Shown here piece after piece: positions 17,485 to 32,303 of a stretch of DNA of 64,000 nt. The stretch covers positions 1 to 64,000 of the forward strand of contig NZ_JAKZAJ010000003.1 of assembly GCF_023156285.1 (NCBI RefSeq), read 5' to 3'. This DNA comes from Marinobacter koreensis. GTDB taxonomy: Bacteria; Pseudomonadota; Gammaproteobacteria; Pseudomonadales; Oleiphilaceae. Each line of letters starts with the position of its first letter. The stretch's first letter is position 1. A program made the translations under genes and the position numbers. Under the pieces are notes generated by a model. That model was not told the origin of the DNA. It made no database searches and worked only from the letters and a program-made list of their open reading frames with translations.

Positions 17485-18170
17485 TCCGGGTGATCCTGAC
17501 CGACATAGAGGGGACGACCAGCTCGATTTCGTTTGTCCACGATGTCTTGTTCCCGTTCGCCGCCAGGCACCTTCCGACGTTTATTCGCGAACATGGTGAT
17601 GAACCGGCCGTTTCGGAGCAGCTTGATGAAGTGTCCCGGGTTTCCGGGGTGGATCGAAGCGATCTGGAGGGCCTGATTGACGTGTTGTCCGGCTGGATCC
17701 GGGATGACCGCAAAGAGACCTCCCTCAAGGCGCTCCAGGGAATGGTCTGGGAGCAGGGGTATCAGGAAGGCGAGCTGAAAGGTCACATCTATCCGGACGC
17801 CGCCGACTACCTTCAACGTTGGCATGATCGGGGGCTGAGGCTGTTCGTATATTCCTCGGGATCGGTCAAGGCCCAGAAACTGATTTTTGGATTTACGACC
17901 GAAGGGGATTTCACCCCGTTCTTTTCCGGGTATTTTGATACCCGGATCGGCGGCAAGAAAGAGGCGGCGTCGTACCGCAACATCCTGGGAGAGCTTGGCG
18001 TCGAGGCTGGCACCGTACTGTTTCTTTCTGATGTGGAAGCAGAACTGGAAGCGGCCGAGAGCGCCGGCATGAAAACAGCCTGGCTGGTGAGGGACGGCGA
18101 TCTGCCGGAAACCGCCCGCCATGTCGCCCGAAACTTTGCGGAGGTGGATACGCTGCTGCGCAAGCGTTGA
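17481..18170 (+). CDS. mtnC: Enolase-phosphatase E1
   Basis: MtnC enolises and dephosphorylates the 2,3-diketo intermediate of methionine salvage. This 229-residue HAD-family protein has motif I LTDIEGTTSSISFVHDV, motif II YSSGSVKAQK and motif IV-like LFLSDVEAELEAA. It completes the three lower-pathway genes here. The upper-pathway genes (mtnA, mtnP or mtnK) are not in the window. Confidence 0.96.
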   Translation: MIRVILTDIEGTTSSISFVHDVLFPFAARHLPTFIREHGDEPAVSEQLDEVSRVSGVDRSDLEGLIDVLSGWIRDDRKETSLKALQGMVWEQGYQEGELKGHIYPDAADYLQRWHDRGLRLFVYSSGSVKAQKLIFGFTTEGDFTPFFSGYFDTRIGGKKEAASYRNILGELGVEAGTVLFLSDVEAELEAAESAGMKTAWLVRDGDLPETARHVARNFAEVDTLLRKR

Positions 18171-18196
18171 TCCTCCGGTATCCGGAGACAGCGATC

Positions 18197-19255
18197 ATGA
18201 TACGGGCATACCATACTCTGAGGTTTCTGCCGCTCCTCCTGTTTCCGCTGCTCTCCGCCTGCAACCCGTTCTCCGAAGCCCGCCCCATGATGGATGAATA
18301 TGTGGAGCGGGTGGCCCGCGTCCTCGAAGCGGAACCCCGGTTATCGCCCCTACCAACGGCGGATCAGATTCCCCGCCGTCGCGACCGGGTGTTGGAAATG
18401 CCCGAGCTGGAACTGGGCATGCTGGATTTTCTCTCGCTTTACGGCTGTGAGCTTCAGCATGTGGTTGGGGAGAAGAATTCGGTCATGGGGCGGGTTATGC
18501 AGCCTCTGAATCGTCTTCGCTACGAACTTCGATTCATCCATGCCGCCCGGGCATGTATCGGGGAGATCGACGACAAAGATCTGAAAGACACGCTCAAAAA
18601 GGCCATCGAGAGTAAGCGCAAATCGCTCCCCATCGCGGTCTGGAACGGTACCTGGGGTGTGGAAGAGATCGAGACCCTGTTTACGTTGGCCAAGGGTACC
18701 TATCCGGTGGCTGCAGCGGGCGACCCTGTATCGGACCTGGCGAGAGAAGTCAGCCGTCTTGATGTTGCCGTAAAGAAGCTGGTTGCCGGGGATCTGGACG
18801 TGTCTCTGGATTTCGCCGGAGAGGTCCAGCAGCGCTGGCAGGCGGAATACCGTGCCGGTCAGCTGATCAACAGCGCGAACCTGCTCGTCACCCGGTTACG
18901 GGATGCAACCCGGGTCATTCGCTCCAGGCTTGAGGATCGTCCGCTGTGCCTCAACAGCAAGCCCAATAATCAGTCGGACATTGTCAAGGGCATGTTTTTC
19001 AGCGTGTACGTTGAGAAGGTACAGCCCTATCTGGCGGATGTACGTCGAGCCAGGGATGAGCTGATGGTGCCGCTCGGTCGCCTTGCGACACTGCAGCAGG
19101 CGACCATGCCGGATGCGTTCGAGGGCTGGTACCAACGTTATTTGTCCATGACGGGAGAAGGCAGCCTCTGGCGCTCTCTGGACATTGCGATGAGCATGCA
19201 TACCAAAGCCTGGCAGGACCTGTTGGGCCAGTGCGGTCTGCGCCCGGGCGCCTAG
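18197..19255 (+). CDS. DUF3080 lipoprotein
   Basis: This 352-residue protein belongs to the uncharacterised DUF3080 family. The N-terminus (MIRAYHTLRF..., lipobox LLSAC) marks it as a lipoprotein. The mature part is largely helical and charged with no enzyme motif visible. ATG 18197, with CGGAGA upstream, is preferred over TTG 18167. It follows mtnC by 26 bp and is probably co-transcribed with the methionine salvage genes, although a functional link is not known. Its TAG stop shares the palindrome CTAG with the convergent ATPase gene. Confidence 0.85.
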   Translation: MIRAYHTLRFLPLLLFPLLSACNPFSEARPMMDEYVERVARVLEAEPRLSPLPTADQIPRRRDRVLEMPELELGMLDFLSLYGCELQHVVGEKNSVMGRVMQPLNRLRYELRFIHAARACIGEIDDKDLKDTLKKAIESKRKSLPIAVWNGTWGVEEIETLFTLAKGTYPVAAAGDPVSDLAREVSRLDVAVKKLVAGDLDVSLDFAGEVQQRWQAEYRAGQLINSANLLVTRLRDATRVIRSRLEDRPLCLNSKPNNQSDIVKGMFFSVYVEKVQPYLADVRRARDELMVPLGRLATLQQATMPDAFEGWYQRYLSMTGEGSLWRSLDIAMSMHTKAWQDLLGQCGLRPGA

Positions 19256-21051
19256 CGCTGGCTTTCGGGAGTCACCCGCAGGATTTCCTCTACGGTGGTC
19301 TGCCCGGCTGCCACTTTCTGTGCGCCGCTCAGTCGAAGGGACTTCATGCCTTCCTTGTAGGCATCCAGCCGCAACTGTTCCAGTTGACACTGCTCGGTGA
19401 TCTGCCGGTTCAGGTTGTCCGAAAGCGTCATGATTTCGTAGACGCCTGCGCGGCCAAGATAGCCGGTATTTCGGCATTCGAGGCAACCAACGGGTTCGTA
19501 GAAGGTCTTCGGTGCCGGTGCTTTCCAGGGCCGGGTCAGGGTCCGCCAGGCCTCTTCGTCGACCGGAGCCGGGTGTTTGCAATGAGGGCACAGGGTTCTT
19601 GCCAGTCGCTGGGCCATCACGCCGAGCACGGTTGCGCGTATCAGGTAGGGCGGTATACCCAGTTCCATCAGCCGGGTAATGGCGCTGGGGGCATCGTTGG
19701 TGTGTAACGTGGTGAGCACCAGGTGGCCCGTGAGCGCCGCCTGGACCGCCATTTCGGCGGTTTCCAGATCGCGGATTTCCCCGATCATGATGATGTCAGG
19801 ATCCTGTCGCAGCAGTGCCCGAATCCCTGCCGCGAACGTCAGGTCGATGTTGGTCTGCACCTGCATCTGGTTGAATGCCGGTTCCACCATTTCAATCGGG
19901 TCCTCGATCGTGCAGATATTGAGTTCCGGCGAGGATATCTGCTTGAGCGTGGAATACAGGGTGGTGGTTTTTCCCGAACCGGTAGGGCCGGTGACCAGCA
20001 CAATGCCGTGGGGATGGGCGGTGATGTCGTGCCAGCGTTCCTGGTCGTCTTTGCTGAAGCCCAGTTGCTCGTAAGATTTGAGCAGGACTTCCGGATCAAA
20101 GATCCGCAACACCATTTTCTCACCAAACGCCGTCGGCATGGTCGCGAGACGCAGCTCCACCTCGCTGTTATCCGGCTTCCGGGTTTTGATCCGGCCGTCC
20201 TGTGGCCGCCTCTTTTCTGCCACGTTCAGGCGCCCGAGAATCTTCAGGCGACTGGTCACGGCTACCCCGACATGCTCGGGAAACTCATAAACGTTGTGAA
20301 GAACGCCGTCAATCCGGAACCGGACGCGGGTCAGGTTCCGCCGGGGCTCGATGTGGATGTCCGAGGCCCGCTGGTCAAACGCGTACTGGAGCAACCAGTC
20401 GACGATCCGAACCACGTGCTGATCATTGGCATCCGGATTTTCATTGGTGCCCAGGTCCAGAAGCTGTTCGAAGTTCTGGTTGCCGGACCCGGCAGCCTGG
20501 CCACTGGCTTTGCTCACGGAATTGGCGAGTTGGTAGAACTCGACCGTGTACCGGCGAATATCCTCCGGATTGGCCACAACGCGTCGGATATCGCGGCGAA
20601 CCGCCTGCTGCAGGTTGCTTTCCCAGTCGGTTTTGAACGGTTCGGCGCTGGCGACGACCACTTCGTTGGCATCGATTTCGACGGCCAGTATGCCGTGGCG
20701 TTGGGCAAAGGCGTAGGACATCACCCGGGCAATGGCCGGTGAATCAATCTTCAGGGGGTCTATGTGATAGTACGTTTGCCCCGACCAGTCAGCCAGCCAG
20801 CGGGTGAGGCGCTCAAGGTCCAGGGGCCGACCGTCCTGCTCGCTCTTCAGTCCCGCGATGGCAATCAGCTCCAGAGGATGTCGCTTCCCGGCCTCCCGGT
20901 TTCCTGTCGCTGTGCCCAGATTGGCGGACATGACCCTCTCGGCATCGGCCTGGCTGATCTCCCCGGTCCGCTCAAGGGCAGTGCAGAGCTCCCGGAGTGA
21001 CAGGGCCGCGCCGCTGGTACGCTGGGCTTCAAAGCGGTTTTGTTGCACCAT
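19252..21051 (-). CDS. GspE/PilB-family secretion or pilus assembly ATPase, orphan
   Basis: This 599-residue protein has an N-terminal regulatory domain and a hexameric secretion ATPase core: Walker A GPTGSGKTTT (residues 355-364), Asp box, Walker B DPDIIMIGEIRD, the His box TLHTNDA, and a zinc-finger-like pair of CxxC motifs (CPHC and CLEC, about 495-540). Such ATPases drive type II secretion, type IV pili or MSHA-like pili. No pilin, secretin or platform gene is nearby, so its machine must be encoded elsewhere or is unknown. It may be transcribed with or without DUF2069 and arsC upstream. Confidence 0.9.
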   Translation of the reverse strand: MVQQNRFEAQRTSGAALSLRELCTALERTGEISQADAERVMSANLGTATGNREAGKRHPLELIAIAGLKSEQDGRPLDLERLTRWLADWSGQTYYHIDPLKIDSPAIARVMSYAFAQRHGILAVEIDANEVVVASAEPFKTDWESNLQQAVRRDIRRVVANPEDIRRYTVEFYQLANSVSKASGQAAGSGNQNFEQLLDLGTNENPDANDQHVVRIVDWLLQYAFDQRASDIHIEPRRNLTRVRFRIDGVLHNVYEFPEHVGVAVTSRLKILGRLNVAEKRRPQDGRIKTRKPDNSEVELRLATMPTAFGEKMVLRIFDPEVLLKSYEQLGFSKDDQERWHDITAHPHGIVLVTGPTGSGKTTTLYSTLKQISSPELNICTIEDPIEMVEPAFNQMQVQTNIDLTFAAGIRALLRQDPDIIMIGEIRDLETAEMAVQAALTGHLVLTTLHTNDAPSAITRLMELGIPPYLIRATVLGVMAQRLARTLCPHCKHPAPVDEEAWRTLTRPWKAPAPKTFYEPVGCLECRNTGYLGRAGVYEIMTLSDNLNRQITEQCQLEQLRLDAYKEGMKSLRLSGAQKVAAGQTTVEEILRVTPESQR

Positions 21052-21087
21052 GAATCTTGACTCCGGAAAGGGGTTCTGGAAGTTCTG

Positions 21088-21447
21088 TCAGCCTGCTGAA
21101 GGCCGGTTGACCTTGAGATGGATCATGGCGCTGACAAACAGCAGGAAGGTCAGCGCCGTGAGCATGACCGGTCCTGGTGCACCCTCGCTGAGCCACGCCG
21201 AAACGACTGCCTGGGTGAAGTAGAAGATCACCACGAAGGCCATCCAGATATAACCCCGGTTATGGCCCCGGAATACCGGAACCGCGAACGCCAGCAGCGG
21301 AACAAGCTTTACCGACAGCATCAAGGTGACCGACACTCCCTCGACAGGCGCCGGATAAAACGTGGTGACGACGAGAGTGGCCAGTACCGCCAGGTACAGC
21401 AGGATGGTCACCCGGGCCGTCAGTTTGGCCGTTTCATTTTGAAGCAT
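21088..21447 (-). CDS. DUF2069 inner membrane protein
   Basis: This 119-residue protein has about four hydrophobic segments and belongs to the DUF2069 family of unknown function. ATG 21447 is chosen because the longer frame would run into arsC. Arsenate reductase-like arsC, DUF2069 and a thioredoxin-like gene also lie together in Pseudomonas, so the grouping is old, but its meaning is unknown. Confidence 0.87.
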   Translation of the reverse strand: MLQNETAKLTARVTILLYLAVLATLVVTTFYPAPVEGVSVTLMLSVKLVPLLAFAVPVFRGHNRGYIWMAFVVIFYFTQAVVSAWLSEGAPGPVMLTALTFLLFVSAMIHLKVNRPSAG

Positions 21448-21460
21448 AGAGAGATCCGGT

Positions 21461-21814
21461 TCAGAGAATCGACAGAACGTTTTCCGGCGGGCGGCCCATA
21501 GCCGCTTTGCCGTCGTGGATGACAATCGGGCGCTCGATCAGTTTCGGTGTGGTTACCATCGCCTTGATCAATGCCTGCCGGCCGAGATCGGGATCGTCCA
21601 GCCCCATCTCCTTGTATTCCGGTTCCTTCGTACGCATCAGTTCGCGTGGTTCACAATCGAGCAGATCGAGGATGCGTGTGAGCTCCTCCACTGTCGGAGG
21701 TGTTTCGAGGTAGCGTATAATCTCCGGTTCGATGCCGCGCTCTTTCAGGAGTTCCAATGTTTGTCGTGATTTGGAGCAGCGGGGGTTGTGGAAAATCCGG
21801 GTCGGTTCTGTCAT
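21461..21814 (-). CDS. arsC: ArsC-family (glutaredoxin-dependent) arsenate reductase
   Basis: This 117-residue thioredoxin-fold protein has the catalytic Cys in FHNPRCSKSRQTL (Cys 13) and the later TKEPEYKEMGL and IERPIVI segments of the ArsC family; the substrate arginines appear to be present. It lacks other ars genes (arsR, arsB), so a housekeeping redox role as in Pseudomonas PA0950 homologues is possible besides arsenate reduction. It is divergent from the thioredoxin-like lipoprotein gene. Confidence 0.9.
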   Translation of the reverse strand: MTEPTRIFHNPRCSKSRQTLELLKERGIEPEIIRYLETPPTVEELTRILDLLDCEPRELMRTKEPEYKEMGLDDPDLGRQALIKAMVTTPKLIERPIVIHDGKAAMGRPPENVLSIL

Positions 21815-21886
21815 CTTCGGGCCTGATTTTGTCTGAGTGAGATCAGCGGGTTATTCAAGGCCCGTAGTCTAACAGGAGGCGTAAAC

Positions 21887-22354
21887 GTGCAGTACCCCGT
21901 TTCGGTCTGGCCCGGTCGATGGCTGATCGCTGTTGTGATGGTCATTCTTTCGGCTCTGGCGGCCGGATGTCAGAAACAGGAATTTGCGCGTGCCGACGGC
22001 CCGAAGCTGAATTGGGACAATCTTCGTAACCAGTGGGTTCTGGTTAACTACTGGGCTGAGTGGTGCAAGCCCTGTCGAGAGGAAATTCCCGAGCTGAACA
22101 ACCTGGATAAAGCACCGGATATTGCCGTGCTCGGTGTGAATTTCGATGGCGTAACGGGTAAGGATCTGAGCGACATCGGCGCCCGGATGGGCATTGAATA
22201 TACAATGCTCGAGGAGGATCCCGGCAAGCGCTTCGGGTGGGAAACTCCCATGGCCTTGCCAGCCACGTTCATTATCAACCCGGATGGCGATCTGGTCGAA
22301 GTCAGATTCGGCCCACAGACAGAAGCGGACATCCGATCGCTGATTGGCGGTTGA
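21887..22354 (+). CDS. TlpA-like thioredoxin-fold lipoprotein
   Basis: This 155-residue protein has a signal peptide with lipobox LAAGC (Cys 28), then a thioredoxin fold with the active site WAEWCKPC and the cis-Pro loop ALPATFIINPDG. It probably acts as a membrane-anchored periplasmic thiol-disulfide reductase of the TlpA/ResA type. It is encoded divergently from arsC and directly before dnaE. Confidence 0.9.
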   Translation: MQYPVSVWPGRWLIAVVMVILSALAAGCQKQEFARADGPKLNWDNLRNQWVLVNYWAEWCKPCREEIPELNNLDKAPDIAVLGVNFDGVTGKDLSDIGARMGIEYTMLEEDPGKRFGWETPMALPATFIINPDGDLVEVRFGPQTEADIRSLIGG

Positions 22355-22397
22355 CCCGTAACAACATTCAGAAAACCAGCAGGAAAAGCCTTACGTT

Positions 22398-25300
22398 ATG
22401 GCGCAGACCTTCGTACATCTTCGCGTACATTCCGAATACTCCATGGTGGACGGCCTGGTTCGTGTGAAACCGCTGGTCAGTCGCGTTGCGGAGCTGGGTA
22501 TGCCGGCGGTCGGCCTGACTGAGCAGTCCAACATGTGTTCGCTGGTGCGCTTCTACAAAGCGGCGGTGGGGTCGGGCGTCAAGCCCATAATCGGTGCGGA
22601 TCTGTGGCTGGAGAATCCCGATGAGCCTGACAACCCGTTTCGCCTGACGCTACTGGCCCGCAACAATGACGGCTATCTGAACCTGACCGAAATCATTTCC
22701 CTGGGCTACACCGAGGGCCAGCGGTTCGGCAAGCCCATTATCCAGCGTCGATGGCTGGAGGCGCGGGCCGACGGCCTGATCGCGTTGTCCGGTGCCAAAC
22801 AGGGTGATGTCGGCAAGGCACTGCTGGCTGGCAAGCCGGAGCTGGCCCGCGAACGTGCCGAATACTGGATGAAACTCTATCCTGACAGCTATTACCTCGA
22901 GCTTCAGCGTACCGGACGTCCGGGTGATGAAGACTGCCTGCATATGAGCGTGGAACTGGCCGCAGGGCTGCAACTGCCGGTGGTGGCCACCAACGACGTG
23001 CACTTCCTGGAGGCAGACGATTTCGAGGCCCACGAGGCGCGTGTCTGTATTGGCGAGAGCCGGACGCTGGATGATCCGCGCCGGGACCGCCGCTTCAGTG
23101 ATCAACAGTATCTTCGTAGTGCCGAGGAAATGATCGATCTGTTCGAGGATATTCCTGAAGCCATCGAAAACACCGTTGAAATCGCCCGGCGATGTTCCGT
23201 GAAGGTCCGGATGGGGGAGTATTTCCTACCGAATTATCCCATTCCGGACGGGCTGACAATGGACGATTATTTCCGTCAGGTGTCGGAGGAAGGGCTCGAA
23301 GCCCGGCTGGAAACCATTCTCGACCGAGAGGATCCGGAGTACGAGGAAAAACGGGCCGTCTACTACAAACGGCTCAACTTCGAGCTGGACATCATTATCC
23401 AGATGGGGTTCCCGGGCTACTTCCTGATCGTGATGGACTTCATCAAATGGGCCAAGAACAACGGTGTGCCGGTTGGGCCTGGCCGTGGTTCCGGCGCCGG
23501 TTCACTGGTGGCCTACGCCTTGTTGATTACTGACCTTGATCCTCTGGAATACGATCTGCTGTTCGAGCGCTTCCTGAATCCGGAGCGGGTCTCGATGCCG
23601 GACTTCGACGTCGACTTCTGTATGGAAGGCCGGGATCGGGTCATCGACTACACCGCCGAGAAATACGGCCGGGAAGCGGTGTCGCAGATCATTACTTTTG
23701 GAACCATGGCTGCCAAGGCGGTGGTAAGGGACGTGGCGCGGGTGCAGGGCAAATCCTATGGGCTCGCGGATAAACTATCCAAACTGATTCCATTTGAAGT
23801 GGGCATGACCCTGGAAAAGGCCATCGAGCAGGAGCCCCAGCTCAAGGAATTCCTGGAACAGGACGAAGAGGCCCAGGAAATCTGGGAGATGGCCCTCAAG
23901 TTGGAAGGGGTGTGCAGGAACGCCGGCAAGCACGCCGGCGGCGTAGTCATCGCACCCACCAAGATTACCGACTTCTCGCCACTGTACTGCGATGACGAAG
24001 GTGGCAGCCTCGTTACCCAGTTCGACAAAGGCGACGTAGAGGAAGCCGGCCTGGTCAAGTTCGACTTCCTCGGTCTGCGGACACTCACGATTATCAAATG
24101 GGCCCTGCACATGATTAATCCCCGGCGCGAAAAGCGTGGCGAGGGGATTCTTGATATCAGCGCCATCCCGCTGGACGACAAGCCGTCCTTTGAAATGCTC
24201 AAGCGTGCGGAAACCACGGCGGTTTTCCAGCTTGAATCCCGTGGTATGAAAGACCTGATCCGCCGTCTTCAGCCCGACTCCCTGGAGGACATGATCGCCC
24301 TGGTGGCCCTGTTCCGTCCTGGTCCCCTTCAGTCAGGCATGGTGGATGACTTCATCGACCGGAAGCACGGTCGTCAGCCGATGTCCTATCCGCACCCGGA
24401 TTATCAGTACGAGGGCCTGAAGCCGGTGCTGGAGCCCACATACGGGGTCATCCTCTACCAGGAGCAGGTCATGCAGATTGCCCAGGTGATGGCCGGGTAC
24501 ACCCTGGGCGGTGCTGACATGCTCCGGCGTGCAATGGGCAAGAAGAAGCCCGAGGAAATGGCCAAGCAGAAGGCGATTTTCCTGGATGGCTGCGAGAACA
24601 ACGGCATCGATAAGACGCTGGCCGAGAATATCTTTGATCTGGTGGAAAAATTCGCCGGATACGGCTTCAACAAGTCCCACTCGGCGGCCTATGCGCTGGT
24701 TTCCTATCAGACGCTCTGGCTCAAGGCCCATTACCCGGCGGAATTCATGGCGGCGGTGCTGACCGCTGATATGCAGAATACCGACAAGGTTGTGACGCTG
24801 GTGGAGGAGTGCCGGAACATGAAGCTGGATCTGGTCCTGCCGGATGTCAGCCGTTCCGAATACACATTCACCGTCAACGACGAGGGCCAGATTGTTTATG
24901 GTCTGGGCGCCATCAAGGGGCTTGGCGAAGGTCCGATCGACAGTATCGTGGCGGCCGCGAAAGAGGGGGGGCCGTTCGAGGATATCTTTGATTTCTGCCG
25001 CCGCGTTGATCTCAAGAAGGTGAACAAGCGGGCGATGGAAGCCCTTATTCGGGCCGGTGCCATGGACAAACTCGGTCCGGGCCGTGCCCAGTTGATGGCC
25101 AGCATCGACAAGGCGGTTCAGCAGGCTGATCAGCAGTCCCGCAACGATGCGGCCGGCATGATGGACATGTTTGGTGAAATGCTGCAGGGCGGGGAAGACG
25201 GAGACCTCTACGCGGATGTGGCGAACGTCCGTGAGTGGCCGGAAAAACAGCGGCTGAAAGGTGAGAAGGATACCCTCGGCCTGTACCTGACCGGTCATCC

Positions 25301-25880
25301 GTTCGATGAGTACGAAAAAGAAGTTCGACGATTCGTGCGCTCGTCCATAGCCGACCTCAAGCCGAACAAATCGCCCCAGAGGGTAGCGGGCCTGGTGGTC
25401 GCCCAGCGCACCATGAAAACCCGCACCGGCTCCACCATGTGCTTTATTACGCTCGATGACCGCAGTGCCCGTATTGAGGCCACGTTGTTCTCTGAAACCT
25501 TTTTCGAGAACCGGGAGCTGCTGCAGTCGGACCAGGTGATCGTGGTGGAAGGTCAGGTCAGTCACGATGACTATTCGGGACAGATGAAGATGCGGGTCAA
25601 CTCGGTGCTGGACGTTGCGACGGCGCGCCAGCAGTTCAGCCGTGGCCTGAAACTCGCACTCAAGACGGACCAGCTGCAGAATGGCCTGTTGGACAAGCTG
25701 GACGAGACACTGCGCCCCTTCCGCTGTGACGGCAGTCCGGTGTGGATTGAATACAGCAGCCCCCATGCCAGAACCCGGATCGAGCTGGGTGAGTCCTGGC
25801 GGGTGCAGCCCGATGACAATCTCCTGTTGGAGCTTCGGTACCTGGTGGGCGACCAATCCGTGGAACTGGTCTATGATTAA
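22398..25880 (+). CDS. dnaE: DNA polymerase III alpha subunit
   Basis: This 1160-residue replicative polymerase has the usual gammaproteobacterial length. The N-terminal PHP domain starts with [12 protein letters not shown]. The palm carries PDFDVDFC with catalytic Asp residues about 402-406, and [14 protein letters not shown] precedes it. A helix-hairpin-helix, the beta-clamp binding region and a C-terminal OB fold (about 980-1070) follow. It lies upstream of accA with a 193-bp gap, an order common in gammaproteobacteria. Confidence 0.98.
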   Translation: MAQTFVHLRVHSEYSMVDGLVRVKPLVSRVAELGMPAVGLTEQSNMCSLVRFYKAAVGSGVKPIIGADLWLENPDEPDNPFRLTLLARNNDGYLNLTEIISLGYTEGQRFGKPIIQRRWLEARADGLIALSGAKQGDVGKALLAGKPELARERAEYWMKLYPDSYYLELQRTGRPGDEDCLHMSVELAAGLQLPVVATNDVHFLEADDFEAHEARVCIGESRTLDDPRRDRRFSDQQYLRSAEEMIDLFEDIPEAIENTVEIARRCSVKVRMGEYFLPNYPIPDGLTMDDYFRQVSEEGLEARLETILDREDPEYEEKRAVYYKRLNFELDIIIQMGFPGYFLIVMDFIKWAKNNGVPVGPGRGSGAGSLVAYALLITDLDPLEYDLLFERFLNPERVSMPDFDVDFCMEGRDRVIDYTAEKYGREAVSQIITFGTMAAKAVVRDVARVQGKSYGLADKLSKLIPFEVGMTLEKAIEQEPQLKEFLEQDEEAQEIWEMALKLEGVCRNAGKHAGGVVIAPTKITDFSPLYCDDEGGSLVTQFDKGDVEEAGLVKFDFLGLRTLTIIKWALHMINPRREKRGEGILDISAIPLDDKPSFEMLKRAETTAVFQLESRGMKDLIRRLQPDSLEDMIALVALFRPGPLQSGMVDDFIDRKHGRQPMSYPHPDYQYEGLKPVLEPTYGVILYQEQVMQIAQVMAGYTLGGADMLRRAMGKKKPEEMAKQKAIFLDGCENNGIDKTLAENIFDLVEKFAGYGFNKSHSAAYALVSYQTLWLKAHYPAEFMAAVLTADMQNTDKVVTLVEECRNMKLDLVLPDVSRSEYTFTVNDEGQIVYGLGAIKGLGEGPIDSIVAAAKEGGPFEDIFDFCRRVDLKKVNKRAMEALIRAGAMDKLGPGRAQLMASIDKAVQQADQQSRNDAAGMMDMFGEMLQGGEDGDLYADVANVREWPEKQRLKGEKDTLGLYLTGHPFDEYEKEVRRFVRSSIADLKPNKSPQRVAGLVVAQRTMKTRTGSTMCFITLDDRSARIEATLFSETFFENRELLQSDQVIVVEGQVSHDDYSGQMKMRVNSVLDVATARQQFSRGLKLALKTDQLQNGLLDKLDETLRPFRCDGSPVWIEYSSPHARTRIELGESWRVQPDDNLLLELRYLVGDQSVELVYD

Positions 25881-26073
25881 GCCACGCAGGCTCTGGAAAT
25901 GCCGGTAGAGTCCAGCTCCTGAAACGGCTAAGTGGTTCATGAATTACGGTTTTGTCATAAAACGGCATCATACCAATGTCCGCTTTAGCCGGGCTTCGGG
26001 CGCTGTTATCTTTGTCCCAAATTCTGGTTTTGGCGACCCGCGTGGTCGTCAGGCAATCAAATGATGGAACATC

Positions 26074-27027
26074 ATGAACCCTAATTACCTGGATTTCGAA
26101 CAGCCGATCGCCGACCTCGAAGCCAAGATTGAAGAGCTTCGAATGGTCGGTAACGACACCGACATCAACATTACCGACGAGATCAGTCGCCTCAAGAAGA
26201 AGAGCGTCAGTCTCACGGAAAGCATCTTCTCCGATCTTCAGCCATGGGATATCGCCCGCCTGGCGCGACATCCACGGCGTCCCTATACACTCGATTACAT
26301 CGAAATGATCTTCGACGATTTCGATGAGCTGCACGGGGACCGCCGCTACGCTGACGATCTGGCCATCGTGGGTGGTACCGCCCGACTGAACGACAAACCG
26401 GTCATGGTGATCGGTCACCAGAAAGGTCGTGAAGTCCGGGACAAGGTGAAACGGAATTTTGGCATGCCGCGGCCGGAAGGTTATCGCAAGGCCCTGCGCC
26501 TGATGGAGATGGCTGAGCGTTTCAATATGCCGATTCTGACCTTCATTGATACTCCTGGTGCCTATCCCGGCATTGGCGCGGAGGAGCGTGGTCAGAGCGA
26601 GGCCATCGCGTTCAACCTGGCAGTCATGTCCCGCCTGAAAACCCCGATCATCTCCACGGTGATTGGTGAAGGTGGTTCTGGCGGGGCCCTCGCAATCGGT
26701 GTCTGCGATCAGCTCAACATGTTGCAGTATTCCACCTATGCGGTCATCTCCCCCGAGGGGTGTGCCTCCATCCTCTGGAAAAGTGCGGAGTATGCCGCGC
26801 AGGCGGCGGAGGCCATGGGCGTGACGGCCGATCGCCTGAAGGATCTTGGACTGGCGGACAACGTCGTTGCCGAACCACTGGGCGGTGCCCATCGCAACCC
26901 CGAGGCCATGGCAGAGTCACTGAAAGAGACCCTGGCTCAGGGCGTGGCCGAGCTGGCGCGCTTGCCGCAGGATGAGCTGGTTTCCCGCCGTTACGAGCGC
27001 CTCACCCGCTATGACACAGGGCGATAA
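26074..27027 (+). CDS. accA: Acetyl-CoA carboxylase carboxyltransferase alpha subunit
   Basis: AccA (317 residues) pairs with AccD to move carboxyl from biotin to acetyl-CoA, the first step of fatty acid synthesis. The family segments [30 protein letters not shown] and the glycine-rich [12 protein letters not shown] are all present. The stop lies inside the first codons of tilS (17-bp overlap), indicating co-expression. Confidence 0.98.
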   Translation: MNPNYLDFEQPIADLEAKIEELRMVGNDTDINITDEISRLKKKSVSLTESIFSDLQPWDIARLARHPRRPYTLDYIEMIFDDFDELHGDRRYADDLAIVGGTARLNDKPVMVIGHQKGREVRDKVKRNFGMPRPEGYRKALRLMEMAERFNMPILTFIDTPGAYPGIGAEERGQSEAIAFNLAVMSRLKTPIISTVIGEGGSGGALAIGVCDQLNMLQYSTYAVISPEGCASILWKSAEYAAQAAEAMGVTADRLKDLGLADNVVAEPLGGAHRNPEAMAESLKETLAQGVAELARLPQDELVSRRYERLTRYDTGR

Positions 27028-28360
27028 GCCCTCTGAAGCTTATGCCTGGCCGGAGGTTCTTTGCGCTTCGGTCAGGTCGCTTCCCGAACACCGGACCCTC
27101 TGGATTGCTCTGAGCGGCGGTCTGGATTCTACCCTCCTGGCACACCTTGCTGTCCGTTGTTATTGCCCGACCCACGATGTCCGGGCGATTCACGTCAATC
27201 ATCAACTCCAGGCCAATGCGGATGCCACAGAGCAGTTCTGTGAGCACCTGTGCGAGAGGCTGGCCATACCGCTGACCTGCCGTCGGGTTGAGGTGCAGCG
27301 CTCGGGAAGTCGAGCCGGGGGACTCGAGGAATCCGCTCGCCAGGCCCGTTATGAGGTATTTGAACAGTTGCTGGAGCCTGGTGATCTGTTGCTGATGGCG
27401 CATCACGCAGACGACCAGGCCGAGACGCTGCTCTTTCGGTTGATTCGGGGCACGGGGGTGCGTGGACTCGCTGGTATGCCCAGGCAGCGCCCACTCGGCA
27501 AAGGCCGGCTCTATAGGCCTTTACTGGATTTTAGTCGCGAGGATCTGTCCGGCTGGGCGGCTGATGCCGGATTGACATGGATTGAGGATCCGAGCAACGC
27601 CGATGCGCGATTTGACCGGAACTTCCTTCGGCAGCGCGTGTTACCGCTCATCCGATCCCGTTGGCCTGAGCTGAACCGGAGACTCTCCCACACGGCCAGG
27701 GCCTGTGGGGAGAATTCGTTCCTGGCCGATCGGCTGGCGGCACTCCATTGGGAGCAGTGTGCCGATCAGCGGGGTCGCCTGGCGATCGAGCATCTTGCCG
27801 GCTTGAGTCCAGTGGAGCGGAAAAATCTTGTGACCTGGTGGATCCGGCGTGCCGGTTACGCTGAACCTTCGCTTCGGGACTGGGGGCAGGTCATCGGCGA
27901 GTTGATCGGAGCTCGCCAGGATGGTTCGCCTGAGGTGGTGGGCGACGGATTTGTTATTCGTCGTTTCCAGGGTTGGCTCTATCTGGTGCCGGCGGCGCCG
28001 GAGGCGTTGCCGGTAGGTGCTGAATTGTTCCCGCAACAGCCCCTTCGATGGGGTGAATGGTCTATCCGGCTGATTCCCTCAACTGAGCAGAGCCGGCCGA
28101 ATCCTGCAATACGGGTATCTACGAGGCAGGGTGGTGAAACCTTCCGGCCGTCTCCGCAGGGGGTTGAGCGGCCCTTGAAGAAGTGGCTCCAGGAACACGC
28201 GGTTCCACCCTGGGAAAGGGCACGGCTACCGCTGGTTTTCAGGGTGGATGGGGATCGGCAAAGATTGATTGCAATTGGCGATTTGTGGTGTTCTGGTCAA
28301 TACTCGGGAAGCGCTCCTGCCGCCGGCTGGAGGCTGATTGTCGAGCGGGATTGTGATTGA
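27011..28360 (+). CDS. tilS: tRNA(Ile)-lysidine synthase
   Basis: TilS changes C34 of the AUA-reading tRNA(Ile) to lysidine. This 449-residue protein has the PP-loop [14 protein letters not shown] near the N-terminus, the [14 protein letters not shown] motif, and the C-terminal TilS substrate-binding domains. ATG 27011 inside the end of accA is the most likely start; the frame is open further upstream. The gene is a little less conserved towards its C-terminus, as is usual in the family. Confidence 0.95.
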   Translation: MTQGDKPSEAYAWPEVLCASVRSLPEHRTLWIALSGGLDSTLLAHLAVRCYCPTHDVRAIHVNHQLQANADATEQFCEHLCERLAIPLTCRRVEVQRSGSRAGGLEESARQARYEVFEQLLEPGDLLLMAHHADDQAETLLFRLIRGTGVRGLAGMPRQRPLGKGRLYRPLLDFSREDLSGWAADAGLTWIEDPSNADARFDRNFLRQRVLPLIRSRWPELNRRLSHTARACGENSFLADRLAALHWEQCADQRGRLAIEHLAGLSPVERKNLVTWWIRRAGYAEPSLRDWGQVIGELIGARQDGSPEVVGDGFVIRRFQGWLYLVPAAPEALPVGAELFPQQPLRWGEWSIRLIPSTEQSRPNPAIRVSTRQGGETFRPSPQGVERPLKKWLQEHAVPPWERARLPLVFRVDGDRQRLIAIGDLWCSGQYSGSAPAAGWRLIVERDCD

Positions 28361-28400
28361 GTCAGGAGGGGGTTTCTGGTAGTCTGGCGTCCCATCTTGA

Positions 28401-30943
<2,543 letters not shown>

Positions 30944-30982
30944 CTCTATGCCCAATAACAAGTCATTACCGTTTAGATATAG

Positions 30983-32296
<1,314 letters not shown>

Positions 32297-32303
32297 AGCG
32301 CCC

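Noticed and set aside
24333..25940. Long antisense reading frame (535 codons) opposite dnaE
   Set aside because: dnaE is unmistakable in this region; the frame is a by-product of GC-rich codon bias and its translation matches no family.
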